The position numbers and the translations under genes were made by a program. Of a stretch of DNA of 64,000 nucleotides, positions 35,282 through 44,222 are shown piece by piece. The stretch's first letter is position 1, and each line of letters begins with the position of its first letter. The notes under the pieces were generated by a model, which worked only from the letters and a program-made list of their open reading frames with translations, ran no database searches and was not told the DNA's origin. The stretch comes from Pseudoalteromonas phenolica. GTDB taxonomy: Bacteria > Pseudomonadota > Gammaproteobacteria > Enterobacterales > Alteromonadaceae. Location of the stretch: contig NZ_PNEC01000057.1 of NCBI RefSeq assembly GCF_005886345.1, positions 21,465 to 85,464 on the forward strand. Reading direction: 5' to 3'.

Positions 35282-35512
35282 ATGGCTATAGACAGTAATT
35301 TTATGGCTGAGTTAACGCTTTTATCAAAATTTCCGCGCTCAAGCATGCAAAAAGGGATCAAACTTCATAAAGACGCTGATCCTAGTTTAATTGAAGCAGC
35401 TGAAAGGCTGTATCAAAAAGGAGTGATTGATAGTCCTGATGGTGGGTATTTGACTGACTTAGGTTTAGATTTGATCGGACATTTAGATCAAGTACATTGT
35501 GCGCTCCAGTAA
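35282..35512 (+). CDS. TIGR02647 family protein
   Basis: A 76-residue protein that fits TIGR02647: NFMAELTLLSKF, MQKGIKLHKDADPSLIEAAERLYQKGVI, DSPDGGYLTDLGLDLIGHLD. The start at 35282 has GGGAGAGG 2 nt upstream, a much better choice than an earlier in-frame start at 35237. The family is small and helical, sometimes called DNA-binding, with no proven role. Confidence 0.85.
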   Translation: MAIDSNFMAELTLLSKFPRSSMQKGIKLHKDADPSLIEAAERLYQKGVIDSPDGGYLTDLGLDLIGHLDQVHCALQ

Positions 35513-35531
35513 GCGCACAATGAATGTAATA

Positions 35532-36158
35532 TTAAGCAGCGTCGAATTGATTTTCAGGCGCTGCATCAATAAATGCTTTATGTGTATTACAGTGGTTGTA
35601 AATAGCCTCAATTTTTGGGAATTGACTCATATCTACTTTAAATCTTATCGCATTAAAGACTTGAGGTACCAAACACGCATCGGCAAGTGTTGGTTTATTT
35701 CCAAAACAAAACTTATCACCGGTTAGCATGGTTTCTAGTTTATTAAATCCTTCAATTACCCAGTGTCTGTACCAAGTGTTCTTTTGTTCATCATCAACAT
35801 TAAGTTCATTAGATAAGTATTTAAGTACACGCAAGTTATCGATTGGGTGTATGTCACACGCTATGGCATAACAAAAATTTCTAACTTGAGCCTTCTGCCA
35901 TGGGTCATTTGGCAGAAGAGGGGTGTCTGTATGGGTTTCTTCTAACCACTCTAAAATTGCCAAAGATTGTGCTAAAACACCTTGCTCAGTTTCTAACGCA
36001 GGCAGTAAGCCTTGGCTATTTTTATTTGTATATTGTTCGCTTGTTTGTTCTGCTTTTAAAAGATTGACAGCAGACATTTCATGAGCGATGCCTTTTAAAT
36101 TCAGTGCAATGCGAACTCTATACGCTGCCGAAGAACGAAAATAGGTGTAAAGTTTCAT
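35532..36158 (-). CDS. maiA: Maleylacetoacetate isomerase
   Basis: A 208-residue zeta-class glutathione transferase that turns maleylacetoacetate into fumarylacetoacetate. The N-terminal domain starts KLYTYFRSSAAYRVRIALNLKG, where the SS motif binds glutathione; NSQGLLPALE and SLAILEWLEE follow, and the C-terminal domain has GDKFCFGNKPTLADACLVPQ. AAGGA lies 7 nt before the chosen ATG at 36158. It follows hmgA by 67 nt with a hairpin between. The last enzyme, fumarylacetoacetase, is not in the window. Confidence 0.93.
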   Translation of the reverse strand: MKLYTYFRSSAAYRVRIALNLKGIAHEMSAVNLLKAEQTSEQYTNKNSQGLLPALETEQGVLAQSLAILEWLEETHTDTPLLPNDPWQKAQVRNFCYAIACDIHPIDNLRVLKYLSNELNVDDEQKNTWYRHWVIEGFNKLETMLTGDKFCFGNKPTLADACLVPQVFNAIRFKVDMSQFPKIEAIYNHCNTHKAFIDAAPENQFDAA

Positions 36159-36181
36159 ATTCAGATCCTTAATCACGACAA

Positions 36182-36201
36182 AGGCACGCTGTTGCGTGCC
36201 T
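36182..36201 (-). terminator. Hairpin between hmgA and maiA
   Basis: AGGCACGC, loop, GCGTGCCT: a perfect 8-bp G+C-rich stem in the 67-nt gap. On the transcript strand only TTTG follows. It is a partial terminator or RNA stability element that may lower maiA relative to hmgA. Confidence 0.5.
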
Positions 36202-36225
36202 AATATTTATAACATTATAGGAAGC

Positions 36226-37521
36226 TTAAGCGCCCTTGAAATATTTTTTAATGCCTTTCCAGCATTCTGCATAGTTTGATTGTCTCTCTTTACCTTCAAG
36301 TGCATATTTTGTTGGTGAAATTATGTAACGAGACTCGAACATGAAAGCTAAAGTATTTTCATATCTTTGCGGCTCAAGTTCTGCGTTTGATGCTTTTTCG
36401 AAAACATCGGCTTCTGGTCCATGTGGCGACATACAGTTATGTAAGCTCATACCTCCAGGAACAAAACCATGCTCTTTAGCATCATATACACCTTCGATTA
36501 AGCCCATAAACTCACTCATAATGTTACGGTGATAATAAGGCGGACGGAATGTATCTTCTGCAACCATCCAACGTGGAGGGAAGATCACAAAGTCAACATT
36601 GGCTACACCGGCTGTACCAGATGGAGATGTTAGTACAGTAAAAATTGAAGGATCTGGGTGGTCAAAACTTACGGTGTTCATCACGTTGAAGCGCGCAAGG
36701 TCATATTTGTAAGGCGCGCTATTACCAGTCCAAGCTACAACATCTAATGGTGAATGACCAATGTCACAGCGGAAAAGGTTACCGTTAAACTTAGCTACAA
36801 GCTCAAAATCACCTTCTAAATCTTCGAACGCTGCTACAGGATATTGGAAGTCACGCTCATTTGTATAACCGTTGGCACCTACAGGACCACGCTCAGGCAG
36901 AATGTAAGGGTGACCGTAGTTTTCACAGATATAGCCACGAATACTGTCGCCAATTACTTCAACTGAGAACTTGATACCACGAGGAATAACCGCAATTTCG
37001 CCAGGCTTTACTGCAAGTTTTCCGCACTCAGTATGTAAAACCATTTCGCCTTGTTGAGGAACGAACAGCAATTCACCATCGGCATTATAAAAATAACGAC
37101 CTTGCATTGATTTGTTAGCAACATAAACATGTATGCCAATACCGACTTGGCCGTTTGCACTGCCATTGGCTGCCATGGTTACTAGACCATCGACAAAATC
37201 TGTTGCTTCACTAGGGATGTCGATAGGGTTCCAGCGTAACATAGTAGGTGGCGTTGGAACTTCAGTAATTGGTGCCGTTCGTAAAAGACCATTATCCATC
37301 GCTTGGTAATCACCCTGAACAACAGAAGGGCGGATACGATAGAACCAATTACGACGATTGTCAGCACGTGGTGCCGTGAATGCAGTGACGTTAAATTGTT
37401 CTGCATATAGGTCATATTTTACTTTTTGTGGTGAGAATTGACCTATAGGTAATGCTCCCGGTAAAGCTTCGGTTTCAAATTCGTTACCAAAGCCCGTTAG
37501 ATATTGATATTCAGTACTCAT
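36226..37521 (-). CDS. hmgA: Homogentisate 1,2-dioxygenase
   Basis: A 431-residue iron enzyme that opens the ring of homogentisate in tyrosine breakdown. The iron ligands are in PPYYHRNIMSEFMGLI (His and Glu) and NCMSPHGPEADVFEKA (His); the start YLTGFGNEFETEALPGALP is typical. The start at 37521 is chosen because GGAG lies 8 nt upstream. Divergent from it is a MarR-type regulator, and a 20-bp inverted repeat lies between them, so repression by that protein is likely. Loss of this enzyme gives brown pigment in many bacteria. Confidence 0.96.
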   Translation of the reverse strand: MSTEYQYLTGFGNEFETEALPGALPIGQFSPQKVKYDLYAEQFNVTAFTAPRADNRRNWFYRIRPSVVQGDYQAMDNGLLRTAPITEVPTPPTMLRWNPIDIPSEATDFVDGLVTMAANGSANGQVGIGIHVYVANKSMQGRYFYNADGELLFVPQQGEMVLHTECGKLAVKPGEIAVIPRGIKFSVEVIGDSIRGYICENYGHPYILPERGPVGANGYTNERDFQYPVAAFEDLEGDFELVAKFNGNLFRCDIGHSPLDVVAWTGNSAPYKYDLARFNVMNTVSFDHPDPSIFTVLTSPSGTAGVANVDFVIFPPRWMVAEDTFRPPYYHRNIMSEFMGLIEGVYDAKEHGFVPGGMSLHNCMSPHGPEADVFEKASNAELEPQRYENTLAFMFESRYIISPTKYALEGKERQSNYAECWKGIKKYFKGA

Positions 37522-37597
37522 TGCTTCGACTCCATATATGTTTGCATTTAAGATACTCTCATGTGAGACTATATTCAAATTACATAAAGAAATTACC

Positions 37598-37617
37598 TTG
37601 TAAGTTTTTGTTTACAA
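37598..37617. promoter_or_regulatory. Candidate MarR operator between hmgA and its regulator
   Basis: TTGTAA, 8-nt spacer, TTACAA in the 130-nt divergent region, 35 nt before the regulator start and 77 nt before hmgA. Size and symmetry fit a MarR dimer site. Confidence 0.5.
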
Positions 37618-37651
37618 TTGAGTGCGGTTTGCAGAATTTAAAAGACAACTT

Positions 37652-38071
37652 ATGTTAGAAATCAGCCAGTTTTTACCTTATCAACTTGTTCACCTAGCAA
37701 ATAAAGTTAGTGATGACTTTGCTAAAGTGTATATAAGTGAAGCAAATTTAACGACACCACAATGGCGAATTATGGCACATTTAGCACAAAATCAATTCAG
37801 TGCTAAACAGTTGTGTGACTTGGCAAGAATTGACAAGTCGACAATGTCTCGAGCAATTAAACAACTCGAACAAAGGGGACTAATCAAACTAAAACAGGAT
37901 GAAGGAGATAAACGCAGTAAAGTATTAAACTTAACAGATGAAGGTTTGAGTATTTATAAGCGTATTTCTATATTGGCCAAAGAGTGGGAAACTGAGTTAC
38001 TAAGTGAATTAACCCAAAAAGAACAAGCGTTGTTTAGGTCAGTGTTAGAAAAGTTAAATGCTAGGATATAA
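37652..38071 (+). CDS. MarR-family regulator, probably of homogentisate catabolism
   Basis: A 139-residue winged-helix regulator. LTTPQWRIMAHLAQNQFSAKQLCDLARIDKSTMSRAIKQLEQRGLIKLKQDEGDKRSKVLNLTDEG is the MarR core (key parts: CDLARIDKS, RAIKQLEQRG, DKRSK); flanking helices form the dimer. The start at 37652 is chosen over a GTG ten codons upstream by family length. The gene is divergent from hmgA-maiA, which suggests that it represses them and responds to a phenolic metabolite; this is inference. Confidence 0.88.
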   Translation: MLEISQFLPYQLVHLANKVSDDFAKVYISEANLTTPQWRIMAHLAQNQFSAKQLCDLARIDKSTMSRAIKQLEQRGLIKLKQDEGDKRSKVLNLTDEGLSIYKRISILAKEWETELLSELTQKEQALFRSVLEKLNARI

Positions 38072-38097
38072 AAAAGGCCAACATCTGTTGGCCTTTT
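38072..38097. terminator. Bidirectional terminator, regulator / Oar-like receptor
   Basis: AAAAGGCCAACA, loop TC, TGTTGGCCTTTT: a perfect 12-bp stem between convergent genes. It begins one base after the stop codon of the regulator. Confidence 0.9.
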
Positions 38098-38117
38098 ATA
38101 TCTAATTAATAATTCAA

Positions 38118-41100
38118 TTAGAACGTGTATTTCACACCAAAACGCATTTCCCATACAGACACATCACGTTGAATGCTCTGCTCAGAAGCCGCTGCATTGA
38201 AGTTAGAGTAAACGTATTTACCATCTACAATTTTTGCATCGATAACTCGGTTACCTACGAAGTCACCCTTACGCATTACACCCCAATCATCATTTAACAT
38301 GTTGGTAAGGTTATCGATAACGAAGAATACCTCACCTTTGTGACCGTCCATGAATCCAGGTACTTCTTGTGTGATCTTGAAGTCTAACTTAGTGAACCAA
38401 TCTGCATTTTGGCCATTACGAGGTGCAATCTGACCACGCTCTAAGCCTTGTTCAGAGATCCAATCATGGAAAGCTTGAACATCTTCAGCAGACATATCGT
38501 AAGTGACGATATCATCATTTACTTCAGGTACATACATTAACTGACGACCGTCACGAGAGTTCCAGCTTGCATCGCCAAATGCACTGTCACTGCCTGAGAA
38601 CAGGTAGCTGTATGGTTGACCTTTGCTTGCTTGACCGAATAAGTTGAACTTAGTTTTGAAGCCATCGATTAGCTCAACTTTATAACCAAGTTGTAAAGTG
38701 AAACGATGCGGTACTTCGTAATCTGAAGTTGCTAACGCAGGTGAAGTAGGATCAAATGTCGCAATGTTACCGTAGTTTGAACCAGCAGTTGAGCTAGTCA
38801 TTGGGTTAACATCTTGAGAATCAGTGTATGCATAAGAAAGCGTTAAATCAATACCGTTATCGAAACGCTTGCTCATAGCTGCAGAGATAATGTGAGACTT
38901 AGCATCAGGGCCTGAAACGTTAGTCAACATGTAATCGCCAGTACGAGGCTCATCTTCATCATCGTATTCACGAGCATCAAGAAGCGGACGACCATCTGGT
39001 GCAGTTTTATCAGTTTTGTAAAGTGCTATATCTTTTACAAGCGCCGAATTCTGCTTGTCAGTGTAAAGGTAATCTAAGCTAAATACATACTCATCTTCAG
39101 TTGTATAAGTAGCACCTAATGCTAGTTTCCACTCTGAAGGAATTTCGAAGTTAGGGGCAGTTGAGTTAACAGCACCATCGCCATCACCGATAGCAGTGTT
39201 ACCGATAGCGTCGTACATGTCTTTAGGTGTATCATAACCAGGTGTTCCACCGTGGAAGTTAGTTAGCTCTGTTTCAAATAGATTTGGGTAAAAACCAGTT
39301 TTACCAATTTGAGTTACACCGTCGTTTGAGTATGCGTTTGAAAGCCATACGTTCGGGTTACCACCAGAGTAAAGACCGATACCACCTCGAACTTCTAGCG
39401 CATCGTCAACATACCAATTGAAACCAACACGTGGTTGAAGTAAATCAACACCGTCAAGGTTTTTAGTATTCATGATGCCATAGCGCTCTTCAAACTTTTT
39501 GTTTTCAGTAGGGCTATCATCACTTGTATAACGATCATAACGTAAACCAAACGTTAGAGTTGCATCGATATCTGAGAACGCATACTCGTCTTGTACGTAG
39601 AAAGTATGTAACGCATAGGAGAATGAAGCAGCTACATCGCTTGGATTGTTAGTACCAGCAGAGTTGTTATAGAACGTGAATGCAGAACCGTTTTCATAGT
39701 CTTCGATTGAGCCGAAACGGAACTCACCTTGAGTATGTTGCATGAACAAGTTGAATACGTTTAGCTCTTCAAACTCATAACCAGCAGTGATTGTGTGCTC
39801 GTCTAGGTAATAAGTACCCGCTAATTTAAGCGTGAAGTTATCCCAGTCTAGGTCATTTGATTGACGTGAGTCATCAGGTCCGATGAAAACAGTACCACCA
39901 TCAGGAGTCTTGATTTGGAATTCACCAAAGCCAGATGCTGCATCAAGGGATTGTTGACGGCCGTCTAAGTCAGTTTTACCTATACGAACTTCTGTAGATA
40001 ATTCGTCGGTCCAGTCTGAGTATACAGACGCTACGATTGACGTCATTTCAGCGCCTTGCTCGTAGAAGTGATTACTTAGAGGAAGCTTCCTGCTACCACC
40101 GTCTGACTGGTCTAAACGAAATCCATCATTCCAGTTGTAAACAAGGTTTGCACGGTGACTATCGTTGATGTTCCAGTCTAATTTAACAAGTAGCTTTTCA
40201 TCTTCAACAGGCATACTAGGTACCATAGTACCAGGGTTATACTTGTACTTATCATTTGTAATTGCAATGATGCGATCTAAGTCAGATTTACTAACCGTTT
40301 TTTCAAATGCACTGTAGCTGAACTGTTCAACACCTTCTAACTTTTCATAAGAAGTGAAAAGGAAGAGTGAATCTTCGATAAGCGGCATTCCAACGTGGAA
40401 ACCGTAACGCTTCTCAGTGTAGTCGCCGTTATCAACGTCTTCACCTTCGATTTTGTCACCTTTCATTGAATCATTGGTGTAGTCGTAGAACATACCGCCG
40501 CTGATGTCATTACCACCAGATTTAGTAACCGCGTTGATGTTACAAGAAGTGAAGCCACCATATTGTACATCGAAAGGCGCAAGTTCAACTGCAACCTGGT
40601 CGATTGAGTCAAATGAGAACGGTGCACGAACAGTTGGGTAGCCGTTTGAGCTTAAACCAAAGTTATCGTTCATACGAACGCCGTCTAGAGTAAGGCTGTT
40701 AAAGCGTGGGTTACCACCACCACACTGGATAGCGCCACGGCTTTCATCTACATAAACACGTGGGTCAGCACGAACAATATCACGAAGGTCGCGGTTAATT
40801 GCAGGCGCTTCTTGAAGATTTTCAAGGGTGAAAGTTGCTGCAGGACCTGTGCCACCAGACATTTGACTGATAGGGCGGCCAGTAACAACGATTTGTTCGA
40901 TATCTGAAGGCGCTTTCAACTGAACGTTTACTGGATAATCAGAACCAAGAGAAAGGTAAACATTTTCGATTAGTTGATCTTCAAAAGTTGTTGAATCAAC
41001 GATGATTTGGTAAGGACCACCTACACGTAAACCTTTAGCAGAGAAGAAGCCTGCATCATTTACAGTCGCAACTTTTGTTGAACCAGAAGGCAAGTGCATG

Positions 41101-41255
41101 ATAGTTACAGTCGTACCTGTAGCTGGATTACCCTGAGGACCAACGATTTGACCTTTCACTGCTGAAGAGGTTTCGTTAGCAAACGCAGCGCCACTTGCAC
41201 CAATGCCTGCCATTACTGCAAGCGAAAGTGCTGTTTTGCGTAGTTGAGTTTTCAT
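38118..41255 (-). CDS. Oar-like TonB-dependent receptor with carboxypeptidase-type domain
   Basis: A 1045-residue outer-membrane protein of the Oar type. After a signal peptide (to AAFA, about residue 27) comes a carboxypeptidase-regulatory-like beta domain (VKGQIVGPQGNPATGTTVTI), then a TonB box (IEQIVVTGRP), a plug (LTLDGVRMNDNFGL; PFDVQYGGFTSCNINAVTKSG) and a large barrel ending in MRFGVKYTF. The start at 41255 is chosen for GGGAAA upstream and for the signal peptide. It follows the S1/P1 nuclease gene by 48 nt, so the two probably form one operon. Oar-like receptors of marine bacteria are often induced on polymers. Confidence 0.93.
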   Translation of the reverse strand: MKTQLRKTALSLAVMAGIGASGAAFANETSSAVKGQIVGPQGNPATGTTVTIMHLPSGSTKVATVNDAGFFSAKGLRVGGPYQIIVDSTTFEDQLIENVYLSLGSDYPVNVQLKAPSDIEQIVVTGRPISQMSGGTGPAATFTLENLQEAPAINRDLRDIVRADPRVYVDESRGAIQCGGGNPRFNSLTLDGVRMNDNFGLSSNGYPTVRAPFSFDSIDQVAVELAPFDVQYGGFTSCNINAVTKSGGNDISGGMFYDYTNDSMKGDKIEGEDVDNGDYTEKRYGFHVGMPLIEDSLFLFTSYEKLEGVEQFSYSAFEKTVSKSDLDRIIAITNDKYKYNPGTMVPSMPVEDEKLLVKLDWNINDSHRANLVYNWNDGFRLDQSDGGSRKLPLSNHFYEQGAEMTSIVASVYSDWTDELSTEVRIGKTDLDGRQQSLDAASGFGEFQIKTPDGGTVFIGPDDSRQSNDLDWDNFTLKLAGTYYLDEHTITAGYEFEELNVFNLFMQHTQGEFRFGSIEDYENGSAFTFYNNSAGTNNPSDVAASFSYALHTFYVQDEYAFSDIDATLTFGLRYDRYTSDDSPTENKKFEERYGIMNTKNLDGVDLLQPRVGFNWYVDDALEVRGGIGLYSGGNPNVWLSNAYSNDGVTQIGKTGFYPNLFETELTNFHGGTPGYDTPKDMYDAIGNTAIGDGDGAVNSTAPNFEIPSEWKLALGATYTTEDEYVFSLDYLYTDKQNSALVKDIALYKTDKTAPDGRPLLDAREYDDEDEPRTGDYMLTNVSGPDAKSHIISAAMSKRFDNGIDLTLSYAYTDSQDVNPMTSSTAGSNYGNIATFDPTSPALATSDYEVPHRFTLQLGYKVELIDGFKTKFNLFGQASKGQPYSYLFSGSDSAFGDASWNSRDGRQLMYVPEVNDDIVTYDMSAEDVQAFHDWISEQGLERGQIAPRNGQNADWFTKLDFKITQEVPGFMDGHKGEVFFVIDNLTNMLNDDWGVMRKGDFVGNRVIDAKIVDGKYVYSNFNAAASEQSIQRDVSVWEMRFGVKYTF

Positions 41256-41303
41256 TTTATTGTTTCCCGTGTTGAGATTAACTAACTTAATTTTTTGCAT
41301 TCT

Positions 41304-42164
41304 TTAACTACGCTTTTTAATAAGCGCTTGCGTTAAAGGTTTAGCGTTTTTGTCAAAAATTTGATTTAAAAGCCCAGCTAAACGAATACCACCTTGTGAT
41401 AACCGCTTTTTGACCACTGGCATATGTTTATATACATAACCATAGCTAAGCTCAGTTTCTTCCTCGTTATAAATACGAGTAGAAATTTTATTCGATTCTA
41501 AAAGCCAATCAGCAGGTTGGCTGTTAAGGTAATTCTTTATAGTCTTTGTGTTTGACGTTTTTATGAAATTTGCAAATTCGGTGAAAGATAAATTTTCATT
41601 TTCAATGAGATGCGTATCCCAAGTACTGTGAAGATTTGTTTCTTTACCAAAAAAAGACACTTTAATTAAATTTCCGCCTCTGTCTTCTGAGCGGCCAGCG
41701 TGAAATGGCTGGTGACCATCGCCAACTAAATGAACTAAAAACTTAAGCGCAAATTGCTTCTCTGATAAAGCACTATCTTTATCTTTTAATACATTAATAG
41801 AGAAATAAATACCGTCTAAAATATGAGCAACTTTGTCTTTTGAGTCAATAGAAGTGTTAACATATTGATGCATTTTTTTTGCATCTTTAATATTAATGTA
41901 ATGCCATTTGCTTGATTGCCTTTTCCAAAAATGCGCTTGATTAGAACGCATTTCATCAGGCCAAGTTGAAACTTGTGCTAAAGACTCGCCATTTAACAGG
42001 GGGTTGAGAGCGTTTTTTGTTTGCTCTGTTAAGTGCATTTCAGCAATTTCACCAATGACACGATGTCCATTTTGCCCCCATGCGAAGACTTTAAATGAAC
42101 TAAATGCGGTTAACATTGTCATAGTTAAAGCAACAGTTTTAGTCAGTGTTTGCAATTCAAGCAT
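41304..42164 (-). CDS. Exported S1/P1 nuclease
   Basis: A 286-residue zinc nuclease that cuts single-stranded DNA and RNA to 5'-mononucleotides. The signal peptide ends just before WGQNGHR, so the N-terminal Trp becomes the metal ligand of the mature enzyme. Other ligands are in FLVHLVGDGHQPFHAGRSEDRGGN and HSTWDTHLIE. It leads the pair with the Oar-like receptor. With the 5'-nucleotidase 2 kb away it could feed nucleosides to the cell. The divergent unknown pair begins 176 bases upstream. Confidence 0.92.
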   Translation of the reverse strand: MLELQTLTKTVALTMTMLTAFSSFKVFAWGQNGHRVIGEIAEMHLTEQTKNALNPLLNGESLAQVSTWPDEMRSNQAHFWKRQSSKWHYINIKDAKKMHQYVNTSIDSKDKVAHILDGIYFSINVLKDKDSALSEKQFALKFLVHLVGDGHQPFHAGRSEDRGGNLIKVSFFGKETNLHSTWDTHLIENENLSFTEFANFIKTSNTKTIKNYLNSQPADWLLESNKISTRIYNEEETELSYGYVYKHMPVVKKRLSQGGIRLAGLLNQIFDKNAKPLTQALIKKRS

Positions 42165-42277
42165 TTTAAACCTGTTTAATTGGGAATCTTATTAAGGTCA
42201 ATTGTCCGTGTTTTTCAAGTTTGAATAAAGGACTCAATCTTATTCATCATTACTTGTTAACAAAGTATATAAAACAA

Positions 42278-42302
42278 AAGTTTATGAATTTTAAATAAAC
42301 TT
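42278..42302. promoter_or_regulatory. Inverted repeat in the nuclease / PhnD-like divergent region
   Basis: AAGTTTAT, 9-nt spacer, ATAAACTT: perfect 8-bp arms, 39 nt before the GTG of the PhnD-like gene and 114 nt from the nuclease start. A possible operator for either side. Confidence 0.35.
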
Positions 42303-42340
42303 ATCTATTGCAATGGGTAAGTTAACTTGCTCTAATAGCG

Positions 42341-43261
42341 GTGATATCAATAAACTTACTTTTTGCTTTGTTAAATAAATATAAATTATCTTTAAAAACT
42401 ATATTGTTTCTTACATTGATTGTAAGTACGTGGCTAACATGGTTTTTATCCAATACGTTAGTAAATGCCCCGAAATGGGTTTTGCACCCAGTTCAAGAGC
42501 ATAAATACCAATGCAACATTACAAGTTCTGAAAATCCAGCTGTATTTAGGGTCAAAGTACCGACTGATCACCTAGCTAATCAAGTAACACATGCACTTTG
42601 TAACAACGAAGTCGTTCGCCGCCAATTTGGTAAGGTTGAAGTATTCTGGGGGGGGAGTTTAGCTGAACAAATAGAATTCTTTGGTAAAGGTGTTGCAGAT
42701 TTAATACTGAGTAAAGAAAGTATCTTATTAGCCCTTAGAGCTGATGCAACTCATAATTACACACCTATTATTGGCTATTCTAGTTATTCTGCTTTTTTCA
42801 TTTCAAATAAAGAAAAACCTAAACTTAATAAAGCTTACTTTTTAGATAAAAGAATAGGGCTGCTTGACTATCCTACAAGTCGGTCAGGTCATATCCTGCC
42901 GAAAAAAGTATTTAAATCTCTTGATTTGGATATCACTAATTTAAACATCACTTATGTCAGTTCACATGACATGCTACGAGAAAAGTTGGCTAACAATGAA
43001 GTTGATATAATTGCATCCTATTGGAATGGTCAGAAAGATGAGGCGTTATTTTCTAAAAATTATATCGCACCAATAGGCGAAAATATCACCGGTAGTCGAT
43101 GGTACTTAAAACTCTCGGAAGAAAACACTGATTTAGCCTGTGCAATTCAGTCTGTTACTAAAGAAATTGCGCAAGCGGGAGGGAGTGCTTACTTTGATTC
43201 GTTAGTGGAGTTTTGGCATTGCAGCTCTTCGCCATATAAATTTATAGGAGGCGTAGAATGA
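42341..43261 (+). CDS. PhnD-like substrate-binding protein with N-terminal membrane segment
   Basis: A 306-residue protein. A basic stretch is followed by a hydrophobic helix (residues about 19-38: TILFLTLIVSTWLTWFLS), which is either a signal peptide or, as no cleavage site stands out, an anchor. The rest fits the phosphate/phosphonate-binding PhnD fold: a middle ADLILSKESILLAL, then Y.DYPTSRSGHILPKKVFKSLDL, VSSHDMLREKLANNEVDI. There is no ABC permease or ATPase gene nearby. It overlaps the next gene by 4 nt (ATGA). The GTG start has no clear ribosome binding site, so it is uncertain. The pair may form a membrane sensor. Confidence 0.65.
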   Translation: MISINLLFALLNKYKLSLKTILFLTLIVSTWLTWFLSNTLVNAPKWVLHPVQEHKYQCNITSSENPAVFRVKVPTDHLANQVTHALCNNEVVRRQFGKVEVFWGGSLAEQIEFFGKGVADLILSKESILLALRADATHNYTPIIGYSSYSAFFISNKEKPKLNKAYFLDKRIGLLDYPTSRSGHILPKKVFKSLDLDITNLNITYVSSHDMLREKLANNEVDIIASYWNGQKDEALFSKNYIAPIGENITGSRWYLKLSEENTDLACAIQSVTKEIAQAGGSAYFDSLVEFWHCSSSPYKFIGGVE

Positions 43262-44172
43262 TTAATAGACCAACTATAGGTTACGGACTATTTGTATTCC
43301 TTACGCTGCTATGTATTTTTTACCTGGGTCAGAATAGTAAAATTGAATTTAATATCGCAGCCAATAAAGCAGAGATTGAAAAGAGAATATCACTAGATAT
43401 TAATAGTTTACCCTTGGCTGAGCCGTTATTTAACTATGCAGGTAATCAGCAAGAAGTCGATAATTACATTTTTCAACTGAACCAGCAATTAGACAAAAAT
43501 AATTCTCGTGTGTTAGTTAAAAAGATTTCATCTAATTTACCTGAAAGCACTGACTACTCGGAATTGAGAGGAAACCATAAAACTATCTATGTGGATTATG
43601 TGGTTAAACGAAGTCATAGTCTTTCTACATACATAGTCGTAGTTTTATTAACGCTAGTAAATGTTTTTTTACATAAAAGAGTATTTGCAAAACATGTAGC
43701 AAATAGAACTAAAATCTCTAACAAAGCAGAAGTAAAAGAAAAGCCAAAGTTGATAATTGATTTATATTCAAAATCATTGCTAATAGAAGGCAATAATGAA
43801 CTCACTAGCCAACTAGCGAATAAACCGCTTTGTTTCTATTTGGCTATGATTGAGTTTTGTACACAAAACCCCGATACGAACTTACATCTTAATAAAGATG
43901 TGCCTGATGCGCTATTAGAAATTGCTGATAAATATTTTCATAGATTAGCTGTCTTAGGTCATACAGTTAGAAAGCGTCCAAATTTTTCTAATAGCTTAGA
44001 AAAGACACTAAGTGAAATAAGGGCATCACTAGATGAAGTGCTTTCTGATTATCCTGATTTAAAATCCAAATTATATCCGCCGAGAGCACACGGAGAAGGT
44101 TCGCGTTCAAAATTACACAGTTATGGTTTGAAAGGTTTTGCTGATACAGATTATGAAGTAAGAGGAAAGTAA
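43258..44172 (+). CDS. Two-helix membrane protein with unknown cytoplasmic domain
   Basis: A 304-residue protein that I do not recognise. Helix 1 (residues about 8-24) and helix 2 (LSTYIVVVLLTLVNVFL, about 122-139) enclose a periplasmic loop of about 95 residues. The C-terminal 165 residues are cytoplasmic and contain KLIIDLYSKSLLIEGNNEL, LANKPLCFYLAMIEFC, a region rich in Lys/Arg (HTVRKRPNFSNSLEKTLSEI) and PPRAHGEGSRSKLHSYGL. The first part resembles a small beta-hairpin plus helix as in winged-helix domains, and a DNA- or RNA-binding role is possible but unproven. It is translationally coupled to the PhnD-like gene. Confidence 0.7.
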   Translation: MINRPTIGYGLFVFLTLLCIFYLGQNSKIEFNIAANKAEIEKRISLDINSLPLAEPLFNYAGNQQEVDNYIFQLNQQLDKNNSRVLVKKISSNLPESTDYSELRGNHKTIYVDYVVKRSHSLSTYIVVVLLTLVNVFLHKRVFAKHVANRTKISNKAEVKEKPKLIIDLYSKSLLIEGNNELTSQLANKPLCFYLAMIEFCTQNPDTNLHLNKDVPDALLEIADKYFHRLAVLGHTVRKRPNFSNSLEKTLSEIRASLDEVLSDYPDLKSKLYPPRAHGEGSRSKLHSYGLKGFADTDYEVRGK

Positions 44173-44182
44173 TTGTTTTAAC

Positions 44183-44214
44183 AGTATGCCAACGAAGTCC
44201 GTTGGCATACTTTT
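44183..44214. terminator. Bidirectional terminator, membrane protein / 5'-nucleotidase
   Basis: AGTATGCCAACG, loop AAGTC, CGTTGGCATACT followed by TTT: a perfect 12-bp stem between convergent genes. Confidence 0.92.
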
Positions 44215-44222
44215 ATTTAATC

